Below, one piece after another: positions 16,722-25,971 of a stretch of DNA of 64,000 nucleotides. Position numbers and translations under genes: made by a program. A model generated the notes under the pieces. The model did not search any database, was not told where the DNA came from, and saw only the letters and a program-made list of their open reading frames with translations. Each line of letters starts with the position of its first letter. The first letter of the stretch is position 1. Source of the stretch: Eggerthella sp. (lineage in GTDB: Bacteria; Actinomycetota; Coriobacteriia; Coriobacteriales; Eggerthellaceae); the NCBI GenBank assembly GCA_030540085.1, contig JAUNWY010000005.1, positions 1-64,000 on the forward strand. The letters run 5' to 3'.

Positions 16722-17762
16722 ATGACTTGGACGAAGGAAATCCCCGCAAATCCGGTTGTTGCTGTAGCGGGCGCCACGGGCGCTGTTGGCAACGAATTCC
16801 TCGAGGTTCTTCATGATCTCGATTTTCCCGCAAGTGAGATTCGTGCACTTGCCTCAAAGCGTTCTGCGGGTAAGAAGCTTCCTTTTAAGGGCTGCGGCCA
16901 GGTTCCTGCAGGTGAACTTACTGTTCAGGAAATGACCCCCGAATCTTTCCAGGGCGTTGACATCGCGCTATTCAGCGCAGGTGCAGGCGTTTCCAAGGAA
17001 ATGCGTCAGGCTGTCGTAGACGCTGGTGCTGTAATGATCGACAATTCCAGCGCTTTCCGCATGGACGAAGACGTGCCGTTGGTTGTTCCCGAGGTTAACC
17101 CCCAAGACGTTGCTTGGCATAACGGCGTTATCGCCAACCCCAACTGCTCCACCATTCAGATGGTTGCAGCCTTGAAGCCGCTCTATGATATTTCTCCCAT
17201 CAAGCGCGTGGTTGTTTCCACCTATCAGGCTGCATCGGGCGCAGGTGCTAAGGCAATGCAGGAGCTGTATGCGCAGACTCAGCAGTTCTTGAACGGCGAA
17301 GAGCTTACCGTCGATGCTTTTGCTCACCAGATCGCCTTCAACTGCATTCCCCATATCGACAAGTTCCTGGAAGATGATTCCACCAAGGAAGAGTGGAAGA
17401 TGGTCGTCGAAACCAAGAAAATCATGGGTGATGACGGTATCCAGGTTGCTGCAACTTGCGTTCGCGTCCCTGTTCTTCGTTGCCATGGCGAATCCATCAA
17501 CGTTGAGTTCGAGGGTCCGGTAACGGTGGAAGAGGCTCGTGCTGCACTCGAGGCTGCTCCGGGCATTACCGTAATGGACGATCCCGCTAACAGCGTATAT
17601 CCCATGCCTGGTCTTCTTGCTGGCACCAACGGTGCGTTCGTTGGCCGTTTGCGCAAGGATCCTTCCGTTGAAAACGGCTTGGCATTCTGGAACGTTGCCG
17701 ACCAGATTCGCAAGGGCGCGGCACTCAATGCCGTCCAGATTGCTCAGCTGCTGCTTCCGTAA
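16722..17762 (+). CDS. asd: Aspartate-semialdehyde dehydrogenase
   Basis: This encodes 346 residues from the ATG at 16722 with AAGGAG upstream. The Rossmann motif VAGATGAVGNEFLEVL is at 14-29, the catalytic cysteine is C142 (NPNCSTIQM), and the active-site segment QAASGAGAKAM follows. It reduces aspartyl phosphate to aspartate semialdehyde with NADPH, directly after aspartokinase and before the branch to lysine/diaminopimelate. Length and motifs are typical. It is monocistronic, with a strong terminator 26 bases downstream. Confidence 0.95.
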   Translation: MTWTKEIPANPVVAVAGATGAVGNEFLEVLHDLDFPASEIRALASKRSAGKKLPFKGCGQVPAGELTVQEMTPESFQGVDIALFSAGAGVSKEMRQAVVDAGAVMIDNSSAFRMDEDVPLVVPEVNPQDVAWHNGVIANPNCSTIQMVAALKPLYDISPIKRVVVSTYQAASGAGAKAMQELYAQTQQFLNGEELTVDAFAHQIAFNCIPHIDKFLEDDSTKEEWKMVVETKKIMGDDGIQVAATCVRVPVLRCHGESINVEFEGPVTVEEARAALEAAPGITVMDDPANSVYPMPGLLAGTNGAFVGRLRKDPSVENGLAFWNVADQIRKGAALNAVQIAQLLLP

Positions 17763-17787
17763 CGCTGATTATCTGCATATATGTGTA

Positions 17788-17826
17788 GACGGGCGGGAGA
17801 ATGAAAACTCCCGCCCGTCTTATTTT
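17788..17826 (+). terminator. asd terminator
   Basis: 12-bp GC-rich perfect stem (GACGGGCGGGAG and complement), 8-nt loop, TTATTTT tail. Confidence 0.88.
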
Positions 17827-17868
17827 GGGATCCATGCAACGTAGGGTATCCTTGAAAAGATTGTTGAG

Positions 17869-17892
17869 CCTCGCCCATGGCGGGGATTTTTT
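17869..17892 (+). terminator. Second terminator-like hairpin, upstream of the DEAD-box gene
   Basis: 7-bp stem (CCTCGCC with GGCGGGG, one G-T pair), 3-nt loop and ATTTTTT. It lies about 60 bases before the helicase ATG. It is either a backup terminator for asd or an attenuator in the helicase leader. A weak promoter-like TATCCT at 17847-17852 would place it inside that leader. Confidence 0.6.
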
Positions 17893-17950
17893 ATGTGTGG
17901 CGTCCGGTGCTTTTCTGCATATGCGGCGCTGAAGAATGGAAATGTGATTT

Positions 17951-19630
17951 ATGACTGCAAACGCAACGCAGGAAAAGCAAGATATGGCTCAAGAAGCTGA
18001 ATGCACGAGCTTTGATGCTCTTGGGCTTAACCAAGAGATTATGGGAGCGGTAGAAGAACTGGGCTACACGGCTCCAACGCCCGTTCAGGCGGGGGCAATT
18101 CCCCAAGTGCTTGAAGGCCGTGACGTGCTTGCTGCTGCACAAACGGGTACGGGCAAAACGGCAGCATTCCTTTTGCCAACTATGAACAATCTGGCCCATG
18201 GTGAAAAGCGCCGTGTCCGTGGCCGTAGCTTGGGGTGCGGTCCGTACCTTCTGGTGGTTACGCCCACCCGCGAGCTTGCGCAGCAGATCGAATCGGTCTG
18301 TCGTACCGTTGCCAAGCATACGGGTCATTCTTCGGTCACGGTTGTGGGTGGCTTGGGATATGGCCCTCAGCGCAACGCCCTGAAGCAAGGCTGCGATATC
18401 CTTATCGCCACTCCCGGCCGCTTGATCGACTTGATGGAGCAGGGTGCCTGTTCGCTTGACCAGGTTCAGGTTCTTGTTCTTGACGAAGCAGACCGCATGC
18501 TCGATATGGGCTTTTTGCCCGCCATTCGCACCATTGTGGCTGCAACTCCCGAACAGCGTCAGACGCTGTTGTTCTCTGCGACTCTCGACGAGAGCAAGGT
18601 TGGCTCCATCACCGATTTGGTGAAAACGCCCGCTCGTATCGAGGTTGCGCCGGTTACTTCTACGGCAGACACTGTAGAGCAGTACGCACTTCCTGTTTCC
18701 TTGGAGGCGAAGAATGCGCTATTGGCTCAAGTGCTGAAAAAGGCAGGATCCGAGCGCGTAATCGTTTTCACGCGCACCAAGCATCGCGCCGATGCTTGCC
18801 GTCGTCGTTTGGTAAAGGCGAACATCACCTGTGCGGTTATCCATGGTGACCGAACCCAGAACCAACGTGAGCGTGCTCTGCGTTCGTTCAGTGCCGGTGA
18901 AGTGGATGTTCTGGTTGCAACTGATGTGCTGGCTCGCGGAATCGACATCGCCGATGTTAACTACGTCGTCAACTTCGACGTGCCTGAAGATCCTGTCGAC
19001 TACATCCATCGTATTGGCCGTACGGGCCGCGGTGGCGATGTTGGCTGGTCGCTCACGTTTGTTACCGAACAAGACTTCGATGAGTTCAACGACATTGAGG
19101 CCTTGATGGGCAAAACGGTGGATCTCTACGACACTGAAGGCCTTGAACTGGGCGAAAACCCTGTATTCATTGATCCTGATCGAGTTCCCGCTTCGAAGGT
19201 GCCTGGCAAAAAGGCCAAGAAGAAGCGTCGCAAGGCTCGTGAGAAGAAGGCGGCATCGAGGCAGACGCAGGCAAGCAGCGAAGCAAGCCAGGATAGGTCC
19301 GGGGAAGTATCTGAGGGCAACGAAAAGTCTTCTCGCTCCTCTTCGGCTGGTCGCGGTCGTAACGGTAAGCGCAATCAGGGTGCTGGCCGTAGCCAGGACA
19401 AGAAGCAGCAGGCGAAGTCTTCGCGCAAGAATGCCATTCGCTCTTCCGACCGAAATCGTTCGAATGGCGGCAATGGCAAGCGACGCAATTCCGAGCGGAG
19501 CACCGAAGAAGTGCCAGCAGCGTTTAGGCCCGGCGTGCGTTCTTCTGGTGTTCGCCAAACGTCTAAGCCCGGAAAGCGTAAGCGTTCCCAGGGAGCGAAA
19601 AACCACCGCGGAAGGCGCAACAACCAATAA
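17951..19630 (+). CDS. DEAD-box RNA helicase with basic C-terminal tail
   Basis: This encodes 559 residues. The helicase core spans about residues 15-385: Q motif, AQTGTGKT (motif I), PTRELAQQ (Ia), TPGRLIDL (Ib), DEAD within VLDEADRMLDMGF (II), SAT (III), and HRIGRTGR (VI). From about 420 to the end the protein is low-complexity and rich in Lys, Arg and Ser (KKAKKKRRKAREKK, then serine and arginine clusters), typical of the RNA-binding tails of RhlE/CsdA-type helicases that unwind structured RNA in ribosome assembly or cold adaptation. The ATG has only a weak purine tract upstream. Possible leader attenuation is noted at 17869. Confidence 0.92.
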   Translation: MTANATQEKQDMAQEAECTSFDALGLNQEIMGAVEELGYTAPTPVQAGAIPQVLEGRDVLAAAQTGTGKTAAFLLPTMNNLAHGEKRRVRGRSLGCGPYLLVVTPTRELAQQIESVCRTVAKHTGHSSVTVVGGLGYGPQRNALKQGCDILIATPGRLIDLMEQGACSLDQVQVLVLDEADRMLDMGFLPAIRTIVAATPEQRQTLLFSATLDESKVGSITDLVKTPARIEVAPVTSTADTVEQYALPVSLEAKNALLAQVLKKAGSERVIVFTRTKHRADACRRRLVKANITCAVIHGDRTQNQRERALRSFSAGEVDVLVATDVLARGIDIADVNYVVNFDVPEDPVDYIHRIGRTGRGGDVGWSLTFVTEQDFDEFNDIEALMGKTVDLYDTEGLELGENPVFIDPDRVPASKVPGKKAKKKRRKAREKKAASRQTQASSEASQDRSGEVSEGNEKSSRSSSAGRGRNGKRNQGAGRSQDKKQQAKSSRKNAIRSSDRNRSNGGNGKRRNSERSTEEVPAAFRPGVRSSGVRQTSKPGKRKRSQGAKNHRGRRNNQ

Positions 19631-19746
19631 TGCCGCTTATCCCATTTCGGGAAGTGGGCATGGATGCGCATACGGGCGCGTGCCTTTCTCAGGCGATGCC
19701 GTTATGGCAGAAAAGCCATTGGGAGCAACTAGTATGTGCGAATAAC

Positions 19747-19781
19747 AAAGCCCTCTGATTCGTAATGAATCAGAGGGCTTT
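19747..19781. terminator. Bidirectional terminator between convergent genes
   Basis: Perfect 15-bp stem (AAAGCCCTCTGATTC and complement) with a 5-nt loop between the helicase gene (plus) and ppk1 (minus). A second perfect 12-bp hairpin lies at 19792-19820, closer to ppk1. Confidence 0.75.
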
Positions 19782-19841
19782 CGCGTTCTAGGAAGATGAA
19801 TCTAGAAGAGATTCATCTTCGCCTGTTCCCTGGCTTTGCTG

Positions 19842-22679
19842 CTAGTCAAGCTTACCCGTAAACAGGAATTTAATGCGCTGCCACAGACTGGGCTTCTTCG
19901 GCACCAGCTGGATAGCTGCCTTATCTGCTGCTTCTTCGACTTTCTTTTCCAGGGAAGGAGAAAGCTCGATGGGTGTGGCGTCGACCTTTTGGGCATTTAC
20001 CCTGGCGGCCTTGGTGGCGGGTCCTGCAACACCGGGCTCGATTTCCTCGAGGCCGCGAGGAATGTTGATTTCGGCTTGCTCTGCGGCCTTTTCGGCGGCC
20101 ACTCGCTGAGCCTCGGCTTCTTGCTGTGCTTTTTTCAGGGCAGCAAGTTCTGCTTCTGCCTCAGCTCTTGCCTTTGCCTCTGCCTCAGCCTTCGCTTTCA
20201 GTGCGGCTGCCTCGGCTTCTTCCTGGGCCTTCTTCAAGGCTGCAAGCTCAGCCTCTGCCTCAGCCTTCGCCTTTGCCTCTGCCTCGGCCTTCGCTTTCAG
20301 CTCCGCAGCTTCTGCTGCAGCTTTTCTGCATGCCTCCTCAGCGGCTTCCTTTGCTTCGGCTTCCTCGCGGGCTTTGCGTTCCTCTTCCTCGGCTGCCTTC
20401 ATGCGCTCGATTCGTGCGAGCTCGGCTTGGCGTGCCTCTTCTTCTTCGCGCAGTTCGCTGGCGCGGCGATAGTCATCGCGTGCCTTTTGGATAAGGTAAG
20501 CCTGAGAATCAAACGATTCGGTGCTGCCATCGGCGTTTTCGCTGCAGAAGAATTCGAGCGGGGTGTATTCCAGGTCGTTCTTCAGCATGCGCAGTTTGGC
20601 GGTGTCGGAAAGCGAGATATCCAGATACTCGTTAACGCGTTCCTTCAACTCGGGATCGTAGATGGGCCAAGCGATTTCTACACGCTTTTCCATGTTGCGC
20701 GTCATCAGGTCGGCGCTGGAAAGGTAGAGCTCGCGATTGTCGCGCGGACCGAATCCGTAGATGCGGCTATGCTCCAGCAGGCGACCGACTATGGAAACAA
20801 CCTCAACGTTTTCGGTGTAGCCCTCAACGCCGGGAACCAGACACGAAATGCCGCGTACGAACAGCGTGGTTTTAACGCCAGCCTGAGAAGCTTCGGCGAT
20901 CTTGTCGATGATGTCCTTGTCGGTGATGGAATTGGTTTTGAACGACAGGCCATTGGGCTTGCCGCTTTTAGCAAGCGCGATCTGCTCATCGATCTTATGA
21001 AGGATCATCGGCTTGATCTGCAGCGGAGCAACCGAAAGCTTCTGGTATCCGTCGGAAGCGTTTTCCAGGCTCATGTTGCGGAAGAACTCTGCGGCATCCT
21101 TGCCGATTCCTTCATCGGTGGTGATGAAACTGAAGTCGGTGTAGAGTCTCGAGGTTTTCTCGTTGTAGTTGCCCGTGCCCAGCTGGGTAATGTACTGGAT
21201 GCCGTTTTCGGTATGGCGTGCGATGGTGCAGATCTTCGAGTGAACCTTGAAGTCGTGGAAGCCGTAGATGACGTTGGCGCCAGCCTGCTCAAAGCGCTGC
21301 GACCATTCGATGTTATTGGACTCGTCGAAGCGGGCGCGCAGCTCGAACAGCGCGGTAACTTCCTTACCGTTTTCTGCTGCAGTTACCAAGGCTTCTGCCA
21401 GATGGGACTGGCTGGCAAGGCGGTACAGCGTGATCTTGATCGAGAACACCGAAGGGTCGTTTGCCGCTTCGCGGAGCAGGTTGATGAATGGATCCATGCT
21501 TTCATAGGGATACATAAGCAGAGCATCGCGCTCGGCTACCTGTTCCATGATGGGTCGCTTCTTGTCGAAGCATGCTGGCCATTGCGGCGTGAACGGTTCG
21601 TTGGTGATGTCGCGAGCAAGCTCGGAATCGATCATGCCGGAAAGACCCCAGGCGTAGCTCATGTCGAGTGGGACGCTGGTGACATAGCTCTGGCAGGGCT
21701 TCAGGTTCAGACGCTTCAGAAGGAACTTTTCCGTAGCGGAGGAAAGGGGCGTATCGGTTTCCAGGCGGACAGGAGCCAGACGTGCGCGCTTCTTCAGCAT
21801 GCGCTTCATGTGCTCACGATAGTCGTAATCCAAATCTTCTTCGGTGCCATCGTTCGGATCGATGTCGGCGTTGCGCGTTACGCAGATAACGCTTGCGCGC
21901 TTGGTGGTGTACATAGAGAACACTTCATCGACAATGGTTTTGATGGCGTTTTCCAGAAGGATGTACTGAGTGCCTTCGCCGGGCAGCTTAATTACGCGCT
22001 TTGCCTGATGGGGCAGCGGAATAAGGCCGAACGTAGCATCGTCGGCGCCAATGTTCTTGCCCTTTTTCTTGCCCTTGCTTTCAGCTGATTTGGACTTTTC
22101 GCCCGCTTCTTCGTCGCTTACCAGGCGCGCAAGAACGTACAGTGCGCCATTTTCCAGGTGAGGGAAGGGGTGACGTGAATTGATGATCTGCGGCGAAAGG
22201 TAGGGAACAACGCGCTCTTTCAGGTGTTTGCGAAGGTACTCCGCCTGTTCAGGCGAAAGGTCTTCGGGCTGAAGCTGGCGAATGCCGCATTCGGCCAATT
22301 GGCCCATGATCTTGTTGTAGATGCGTTCTTCTTCTGGGTACAGCTCGTGGCAGCGCTCATAGATTGCCTGGAGTTGTTCGTTGGGCGTCATCTGCGTTTT
22401 GTTGTCGCGCAGGTCTTTGTTTACCAAAGAAAGATCGGTAAGGCTGCCAACGCGCACCATGAAGAACTCCTGCAGGTTACTGCAGAAGATGGACACGAAG
22501 GTGAGGCGTTCGAGCAGGGGAACGTTGTGATCTTCGCCTTGATCGAGTACGCGCTTGTTGAATTCGAGCCAAGAAAGCTCGCGGTTTTGCATATAGGGCA
22601 GAACGTGATGGCTCTTATGCTTGGGATGTGTTTCCGTGGTAGCAGATACACCAACACTGGAATTCTGTTTTGCTTCCAT
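19842..22679 (-). CDS. ppk1: Polyphosphate kinase 1 with long coiled-coil tail
   Basis: This encodes 945 residues; typical PPK1 is about 690-740. The first ~720 residues are PPK1: N-terminal domain (NRELSWLEFNKRVL), head domain, and the two phospholipase-D-like catalytic domains with KVHSKICTI (HxK motif carrying the autophosphorylated His in this family), LGTGNYNEKTSRLYTD and RNMEKRVEIAWPI. It reversibly polymerises the gamma-phosphate of ATP into polyphosphate. The last ~220 residues are an Ala/Glu/Lys-rich coiled coil containing a tandem 33-residue repeat, ending in an aromatic-basic segment (LWQRIKFLFTGKLD). The extension could oligomerise the enzyme or tether it to the membrane or to granules. 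A ppx homologue lies just upstream on the same strand. Confidence 0.93.
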   Translation of the reverse strand: MEAKQNSSVGVSATTETHPKHKSHHVLPYMQNRELSWLEFNKRVLDQGEDHNVPLLERLTFVSIFCSNLQEFFMVRVGSLTDLSLVNKDLRDNKTQMTPNEQLQAIYERCHELYPEEERIYNKIMGQLAECGIRQLQPEDLSPEQAEYLRKHLKERVVPYLSPQIINSRHPFPHLENGALYVLARLVSDEEAGEKSKSAESKGKKKGKNIGADDATFGLIPLPHQAKRVIKLPGEGTQYILLENAIKTIVDEVFSMYTTKRASVICVTRNADIDPNDGTEEDLDYDYREHMKRMLKKRARLAPVRLETDTPLSSATEKFLLKRLNLKPCQSYVTSVPLDMSYAWGLSGMIDSELARDITNEPFTPQWPACFDKKRPIMEQVAERDALLMYPYESMDPFINLLREAANDPSVFSIKITLYRLASQSHLAEALVTAAENGKEVTALFELRARFDESNNIEWSQRFEQAGANVIYGFHDFKVHSKICTIARHTENGIQYITQLGTGNYNEKTSRLYTDFSFITTDEGIGKDAAEFFRNMSLENASDGYQKLSVAPLQIKPMILHKIDEQIALAKSGKPNGLSFKTNSITDKDIIDKIAEASQAGVKTTLFVRGISCLVPGVEGYTENVEVVSIVGRLLEHSRIYGFGPRDNRELYLSSADLMTRNMEKRVEIAWPIYDPELKERVNEYLDISLSDTAKLRMLKNDLEYTPLEFFCSENADGSTESFDSQAYLIQKARDDYRRASELREEEEARQAELARIERMKAAEEEERKAREEAEAKEAAEEACRKAAAEAAELKAKAEAEAKAKAEAEAELAALKKAQEEAEAAALKAKAEAEAKARAEAEAELAALKKAQQEAEAQRVAAEKAAEQAEINIPRGLEEIEPGVAGPATKAARVNAQKVDATPIELSPSLEKKVEEAADKAAIQLVPKKPSLWQRIKFLFTGKLD
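20110..20307 (-). repeat. Two tandem 99-bp repeats inside ppk1
   Basis: Units 20110-20208 and 20209-20307 are near-identical in frame and encode the 33-residue coiled-coil repeat (core AELAALKKAQ, then EAEA). The exact 99-bp period keeps heptad-like phasing and suggests recent duplication. Confidence 0.8.
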
Positions 22680-22838
22680 GATTTCCCCTCTATTCTTTTC
22701 CCCAGGTTAATGGCACATGCGCCAGTATTCTCTAGGGATTATTGTAATCGTTAATAGTGGTTTTTCGCAGGTAAGATGGCCTTTTATCGCGCAACGAATC
22801 GCAATATCTTGTGGTTTTCCTCCGCGATGATGGTGTTT

Positions 22839-23777
22839 TTAGGCGAAACTGACGGGTTTTACTAGAACACGTTCAGCCAAATAGCCCTCGCGCACGCCAT
22901 ACTTGCAGATGTCTAAACGCTCGCCACCGCACAGCTTGAAGGCTTCGCGGATGATGACGCAGCCGGGAATAAGCGTATGGATGCGGTCGGGAAGAGTGCG
23001 CAAAGCCTCATGGGCAAAGGCATTGGGGTCTTCTGCGTAGCGGTTCAGGATGGCATCGATGTGTTCGGGCAACAAGTAATTGAAGCGGTTGCCGTTGTTG
23101 CACAGATCGCCATAGAGCTTTGCGGCAGATCGGATGGAGCCGCCAATGCCGTAAAGCTGGGTGCAGTGGTATACGTCCGCCTCTTCCTTGTCTGCAAGTT
23201 CGCGGAATGCCTGCGTTATGGCATTGACTTCCTTCTGAGTGGGCATCAGCCCAGCAACGTAGTTCGCGAAGGACGAAAGCGAACCCTGTGGAATGCTGGT
23301 CTTTGCAAGATCGAAGCCACCTTTGATGCTGGTGAGCTCGGTGGAACCGCCGCCGATATCGACCATGGTGCCCGCTTCGAGGTCTTGGTCGAGCTTTGCA
23401 CCCAAATAGCCAAGATGTGCCTCTTCTTCGTTGGAGAGGATGCAGATGCGCTGCCCAATGCCTTCTTCGATTGCGGCCGTTGCCTTGTGCGAATTGGAGC
23501 AGTTTCGCAGTACGGCAGTCGCGAAAATGTCAATGCGGTCGCAATTGAAGTGCGAAGCGCGGCGCAGGTGCGTATTGATGGTTTTAATGGCGCGCTTTAT
23601 GCCTTCTTCGGTCATGGCGCCCTCTTCGACGTGTGAAGCGAGGCCTGCCATCACTTTGTAGTTCAGCAGGGTGTCGATATCCTTCTTCCGTAGGGGTTCA
23701 TGCGCGGCGCAACACACCTCGTAAATGCAGAGTCGGATGGTGTTAGAACCTAGATCGATAATGCCATAGCGGGACAT
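22839..23777 (-). CDS. ppx: Exopolyphosphatase / Ppx-GppA phosphatase
   Basis: This encodes 312 residues from the ATG at 23777 (AAGGAGC upstream on the minus strand; a longer frame to 23822 has no signal). The actin-like ATPase fold shows the phosphate-1 motif GIIDLGSNTIRLCIYEV at 5-21 and phosphate-2 DIGGGSTEL near 135. It is the short form of the Ppx/GppA family, without the extra C-terminal HD domain. Members release orthophosphate from polyphosphate ends or hydrolyse pppGpp; beside PPK1 the polyphosphate role is favoured. It is encoded upstream of ppk1 on the same strand with about 160 bases between them. Confidence 0.88.
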   Translation of the reverse strand: MSRYGIIDLGSNTIRLCIYEVCCAAHEPLRKKDIDTLLNYKVMAGLASHVEEGAMTEEGIKRAIKTINTHLRRASHFNCDRIDIFATAVLRNCSNSHKATAAIEEGIGQRICILSNEEEAHLGYLGAKLDQDLEAGTMVDIGGGSTELTSIKGGFDLAKTSIPQGSLSSFANYVAGLMPTQKEVNAITQAFRELADKEEADVYHCTQLYGIGGSIRSAAKLYGDLCNNGNRFNYLLPEHIDAILNRYAEDPNAFAHEALRTLPDRIHTLIPGCVIIREAFKLCGGERLDICKYGVREGYLAERVLVKPVSFA

Positions 23778-23980
23778 TTCATAGCTCCTTGTTGTTAAAT
23801 CTGGTGCTTTCGAACACATCATTTGATTTAACTATATTCGTGCATCGGGAAGTGGGGTAGCATCGCTTATAACGTGTTATTTAACATTTTTCTGTCATTT
23901 GCCAGGGGCGTTGCGTGCCGTGCAGGCAAGCAATGGCGCAGTGGGGGCTGGCGCGGCATGGAGTAGAGGGGAGTTATGCG

Positions 23981-25681
23981 ATGCTTGATACGGTTCGTTT
24001 GGGTTCTCAGAAGGTATCCAAAAAGGAATATAAAGTTCGCTTCAAAGAATTGATCAATAAGTTGGTTGTGCTTCAGCAGGAAGCGAAGCGCCAGGAACTT
24101 GGCGTGGTAGTGCTGTTCGAGGGATGGAAAGGTGCCGGGAAGGGCAGTCGAATCTCCGATTTGCTGTATCACCTGGATGCGCGTGACACTTCCGTGTACG
24201 TTACGGAAGATTTCGAAGGCGAAGAAGCCGAAAACGTATTGAACGAAGAGTTCGGCGCCACGGGCTATTTCCCTGTTATGCAGCAGTTTTGGAAGGCGCT
24301 CGGTCAGCGTGGAAGTATGACGTTCTACGACCGCGGTTGGTATTCAGTAGCGGCGCAGCATGTGATCAATATGCTCCCAAAGAAGGGAAAGCTTTCCAAG
24401 AAAGAACGCGCTGCGGTTGAGGCTCATACGGCGCGCATGCTTCCCTCAATCGAAGACTTCGAAACGCAGCTGCGCAACGATGGCTACCTGGTAATCAAAT
24501 TCTTCTTGCACATATCTGAGCAAACCCAGCGCGAGCGTTTGGTGGGCTTGTACAGCGATCCCGCCACCAAGTGGCGTGTGACGCAGAGTGACCTTGAACA
24601 GCTCGAGCACTATAGCCAGTCTTACCGTGTTTACGACGAGATGCTGAAGCGCTCCAACTTCAAGGCCGCTCCCTGGATCCTGCTTGATGCCTCCGATCAT
24701 CGCCGGGTAAACCTGAGCGTTGCCCAGACGTTGGTAACCGTCCTGGAACGGGAGCTCTCCAGGCCGAAGAACAGTGCTGCCCTGGAGGCGGAAGCAAAAG
24801 CGAAGGAGAACTCCGCTGCTGCTGTTGCTGGTTCGGTAGCGGGAGACGAACGCGAGCGCACCGATGAGGAGAATCAGCTTCTGCGCTTGCAGGCAGAGCA
24901 TGAGGCTGCGGCGATGAGCGCCCATGCGCCCACGATGACGCGCTTCATTCCCAGTGCGCATATACCTTCGCTCGACGAGGTGGATCATTCGCTTGCGCTT
25001 ACGCACGACGAATACAAACTTCAGTTGAAAGCCGAACAAGAGCGCCTACGTCGTATCGAGTTGGAAATGTACATTAGGCGCGTACCCATGATGATCATGT
25101 ATGAAGGCTGGGATGCAGCCGGAAAGGGTGGCAGCATCAAGCGTGTTGCGCAGGCACTGGATGCGCGTTCCTACACCATTTTCCCCAGTCCGGCACCTAC
25201 GAAGCCTGAACTGCTGCATCCTCATCTGTGGCGCTATTGGACGCGCTTGCCGAAGGCGGGCCACGTAGGTATTTACGACCGCAGTTGGTACGGACGTGTG
25301 TTGGTTGAGCGCGTGGAGGGTTTTGCCAGCACCGACCAGTGGAGCCGTGCATACGAGGAAATCAACGAGTTTGAGCGTGACATGGTCGACTGGGGTGCCA
25401 TCTTGCTCAAGTTCTGGGTGGACATTTCCCCCGAAACGCAGCTTCAGCGTTTTGAGGCGCGCGAAAACAATCCTGCGAAAAGCTGGAAGATCACCGCAGA
25501 GGATTGGCGCAACCGCGACAAGTATCCCCAGTATCGTGCAGCGGTAGACGACATGTTCCGCCTTACCTCCACGCACAACGCACCTTGGATTATCTTGGAA
25601 AGCGACGATAAGTATTACGCTCGCGTGAAGGCGTTGCGTATCATCAACGAGGCCATCGAAAAGCGCCTTGGGCTGTTTTAG
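23981..25681 (+). CDS. Two-domain PPK2-family polyphosphate phosphotransferase
   Basis: This encodes 566 residues from the ATG at 23981 with AGAGGGGAG upstream. It has two tandem PPK2 domains. Domain 1 has Walker A in FEGWKGAGKGS (about 47-56) and lid/Walker B DRGWYSVAAQ. Domain 2 has YEGWDAAGKGGSIKR (about 370-385) and DRSWYGRVLVERVEG. A charged Ala/Glu linker joins them. Two-domain members are typically polyphosphate:AMP phosphotransferases making ADP from AMP, with the C-terminal domain catalytic. It is divergent from ppx, so synthesis (PPK1), degradation (PPX) and use (PPK2) of polyphosphate are encoded side by side. Confidence 0.9.
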   Translation: MLDTVRLGSQKVSKKEYKVRFKELINKLVVLQQEAKRQELGVVVLFEGWKGAGKGSRISDLLYHLDARDTSVYVTEDFEGEEAENVLNEEFGATGYFPVMQQFWKALGQRGSMTFYDRGWYSVAAQHVINMLPKKGKLSKKERAAVEAHTARMLPSIEDFETQLRNDGYLVIKFFLHISEQTQRERLVGLYSDPATKWRVTQSDLEQLEHYSQSYRVYDEMLKRSNFKAAPWILLDASDHRRVNLSVAQTLVTVLERELSRPKNSAALEAEAKAKENSAAAVAGSVAGDERERTDEENQLLRLQAEHEAAAMSAHAPTMTRFIPSAHIPSLDEVDHSLALTHDEYKLQLKAEQERLRRIELEMYIRRVPMMIMYEGWDAAGKGGSIKRVAQALDARSYTIFPSPAPTKPELLHPHLWRYWTRLPKAGHVGIYDRSWYGRVLVERVEGFASTDQWSRAYEEINEFERDMVDWGAILLKFWVDISPETQLQRFEARENNPAKSWKITAEDWRNRDKYPQYRAAVDDMFRLTSTHNAPWIILESDDKYYARVKALRIINEAIEKRLGLF

Positions 25682-25850
25682 CTTCGCCTCGAGTCGCGCT
25701 TGCTGCCGCGATTCCGCTTTGGCATGGGGTCGGCTTCGGCATTGTGCGGCGTTTTGGCGAAGTGGATGAGCTTGGTATGTTGCGAGCTGCTTCTTCGGGT
25801 TGGTCTTAGGCCCGCTCACTTGCTTTTCTTCGCCTGTTGGCAGAACGTAT

Positions 25851-25891
25851 GAAATCCCTTCCTCAAATTTAGGTGGAGGGGATTTCTTTTT
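25851..25891 (+). terminator. Terminator between the PPK2 and sortase genes
   Basis: Stem GAAATCCCTTCC with GGAGGGGATTTC (one mismatch-tolerant pairing), 12-nt loop and five T residues. The remaining ~80 bases up to the sortase ATG must hold its promoter; none is clear. Confidence 0.75.
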
Positions 25892-25971
25892 GTTACTATG
25901 GATTAGTTGCATCGTTGCGTTACATGCTGCGATGGCAGTTCGTTTCAGAACCAAATGTGTGAAGGTGGTTC

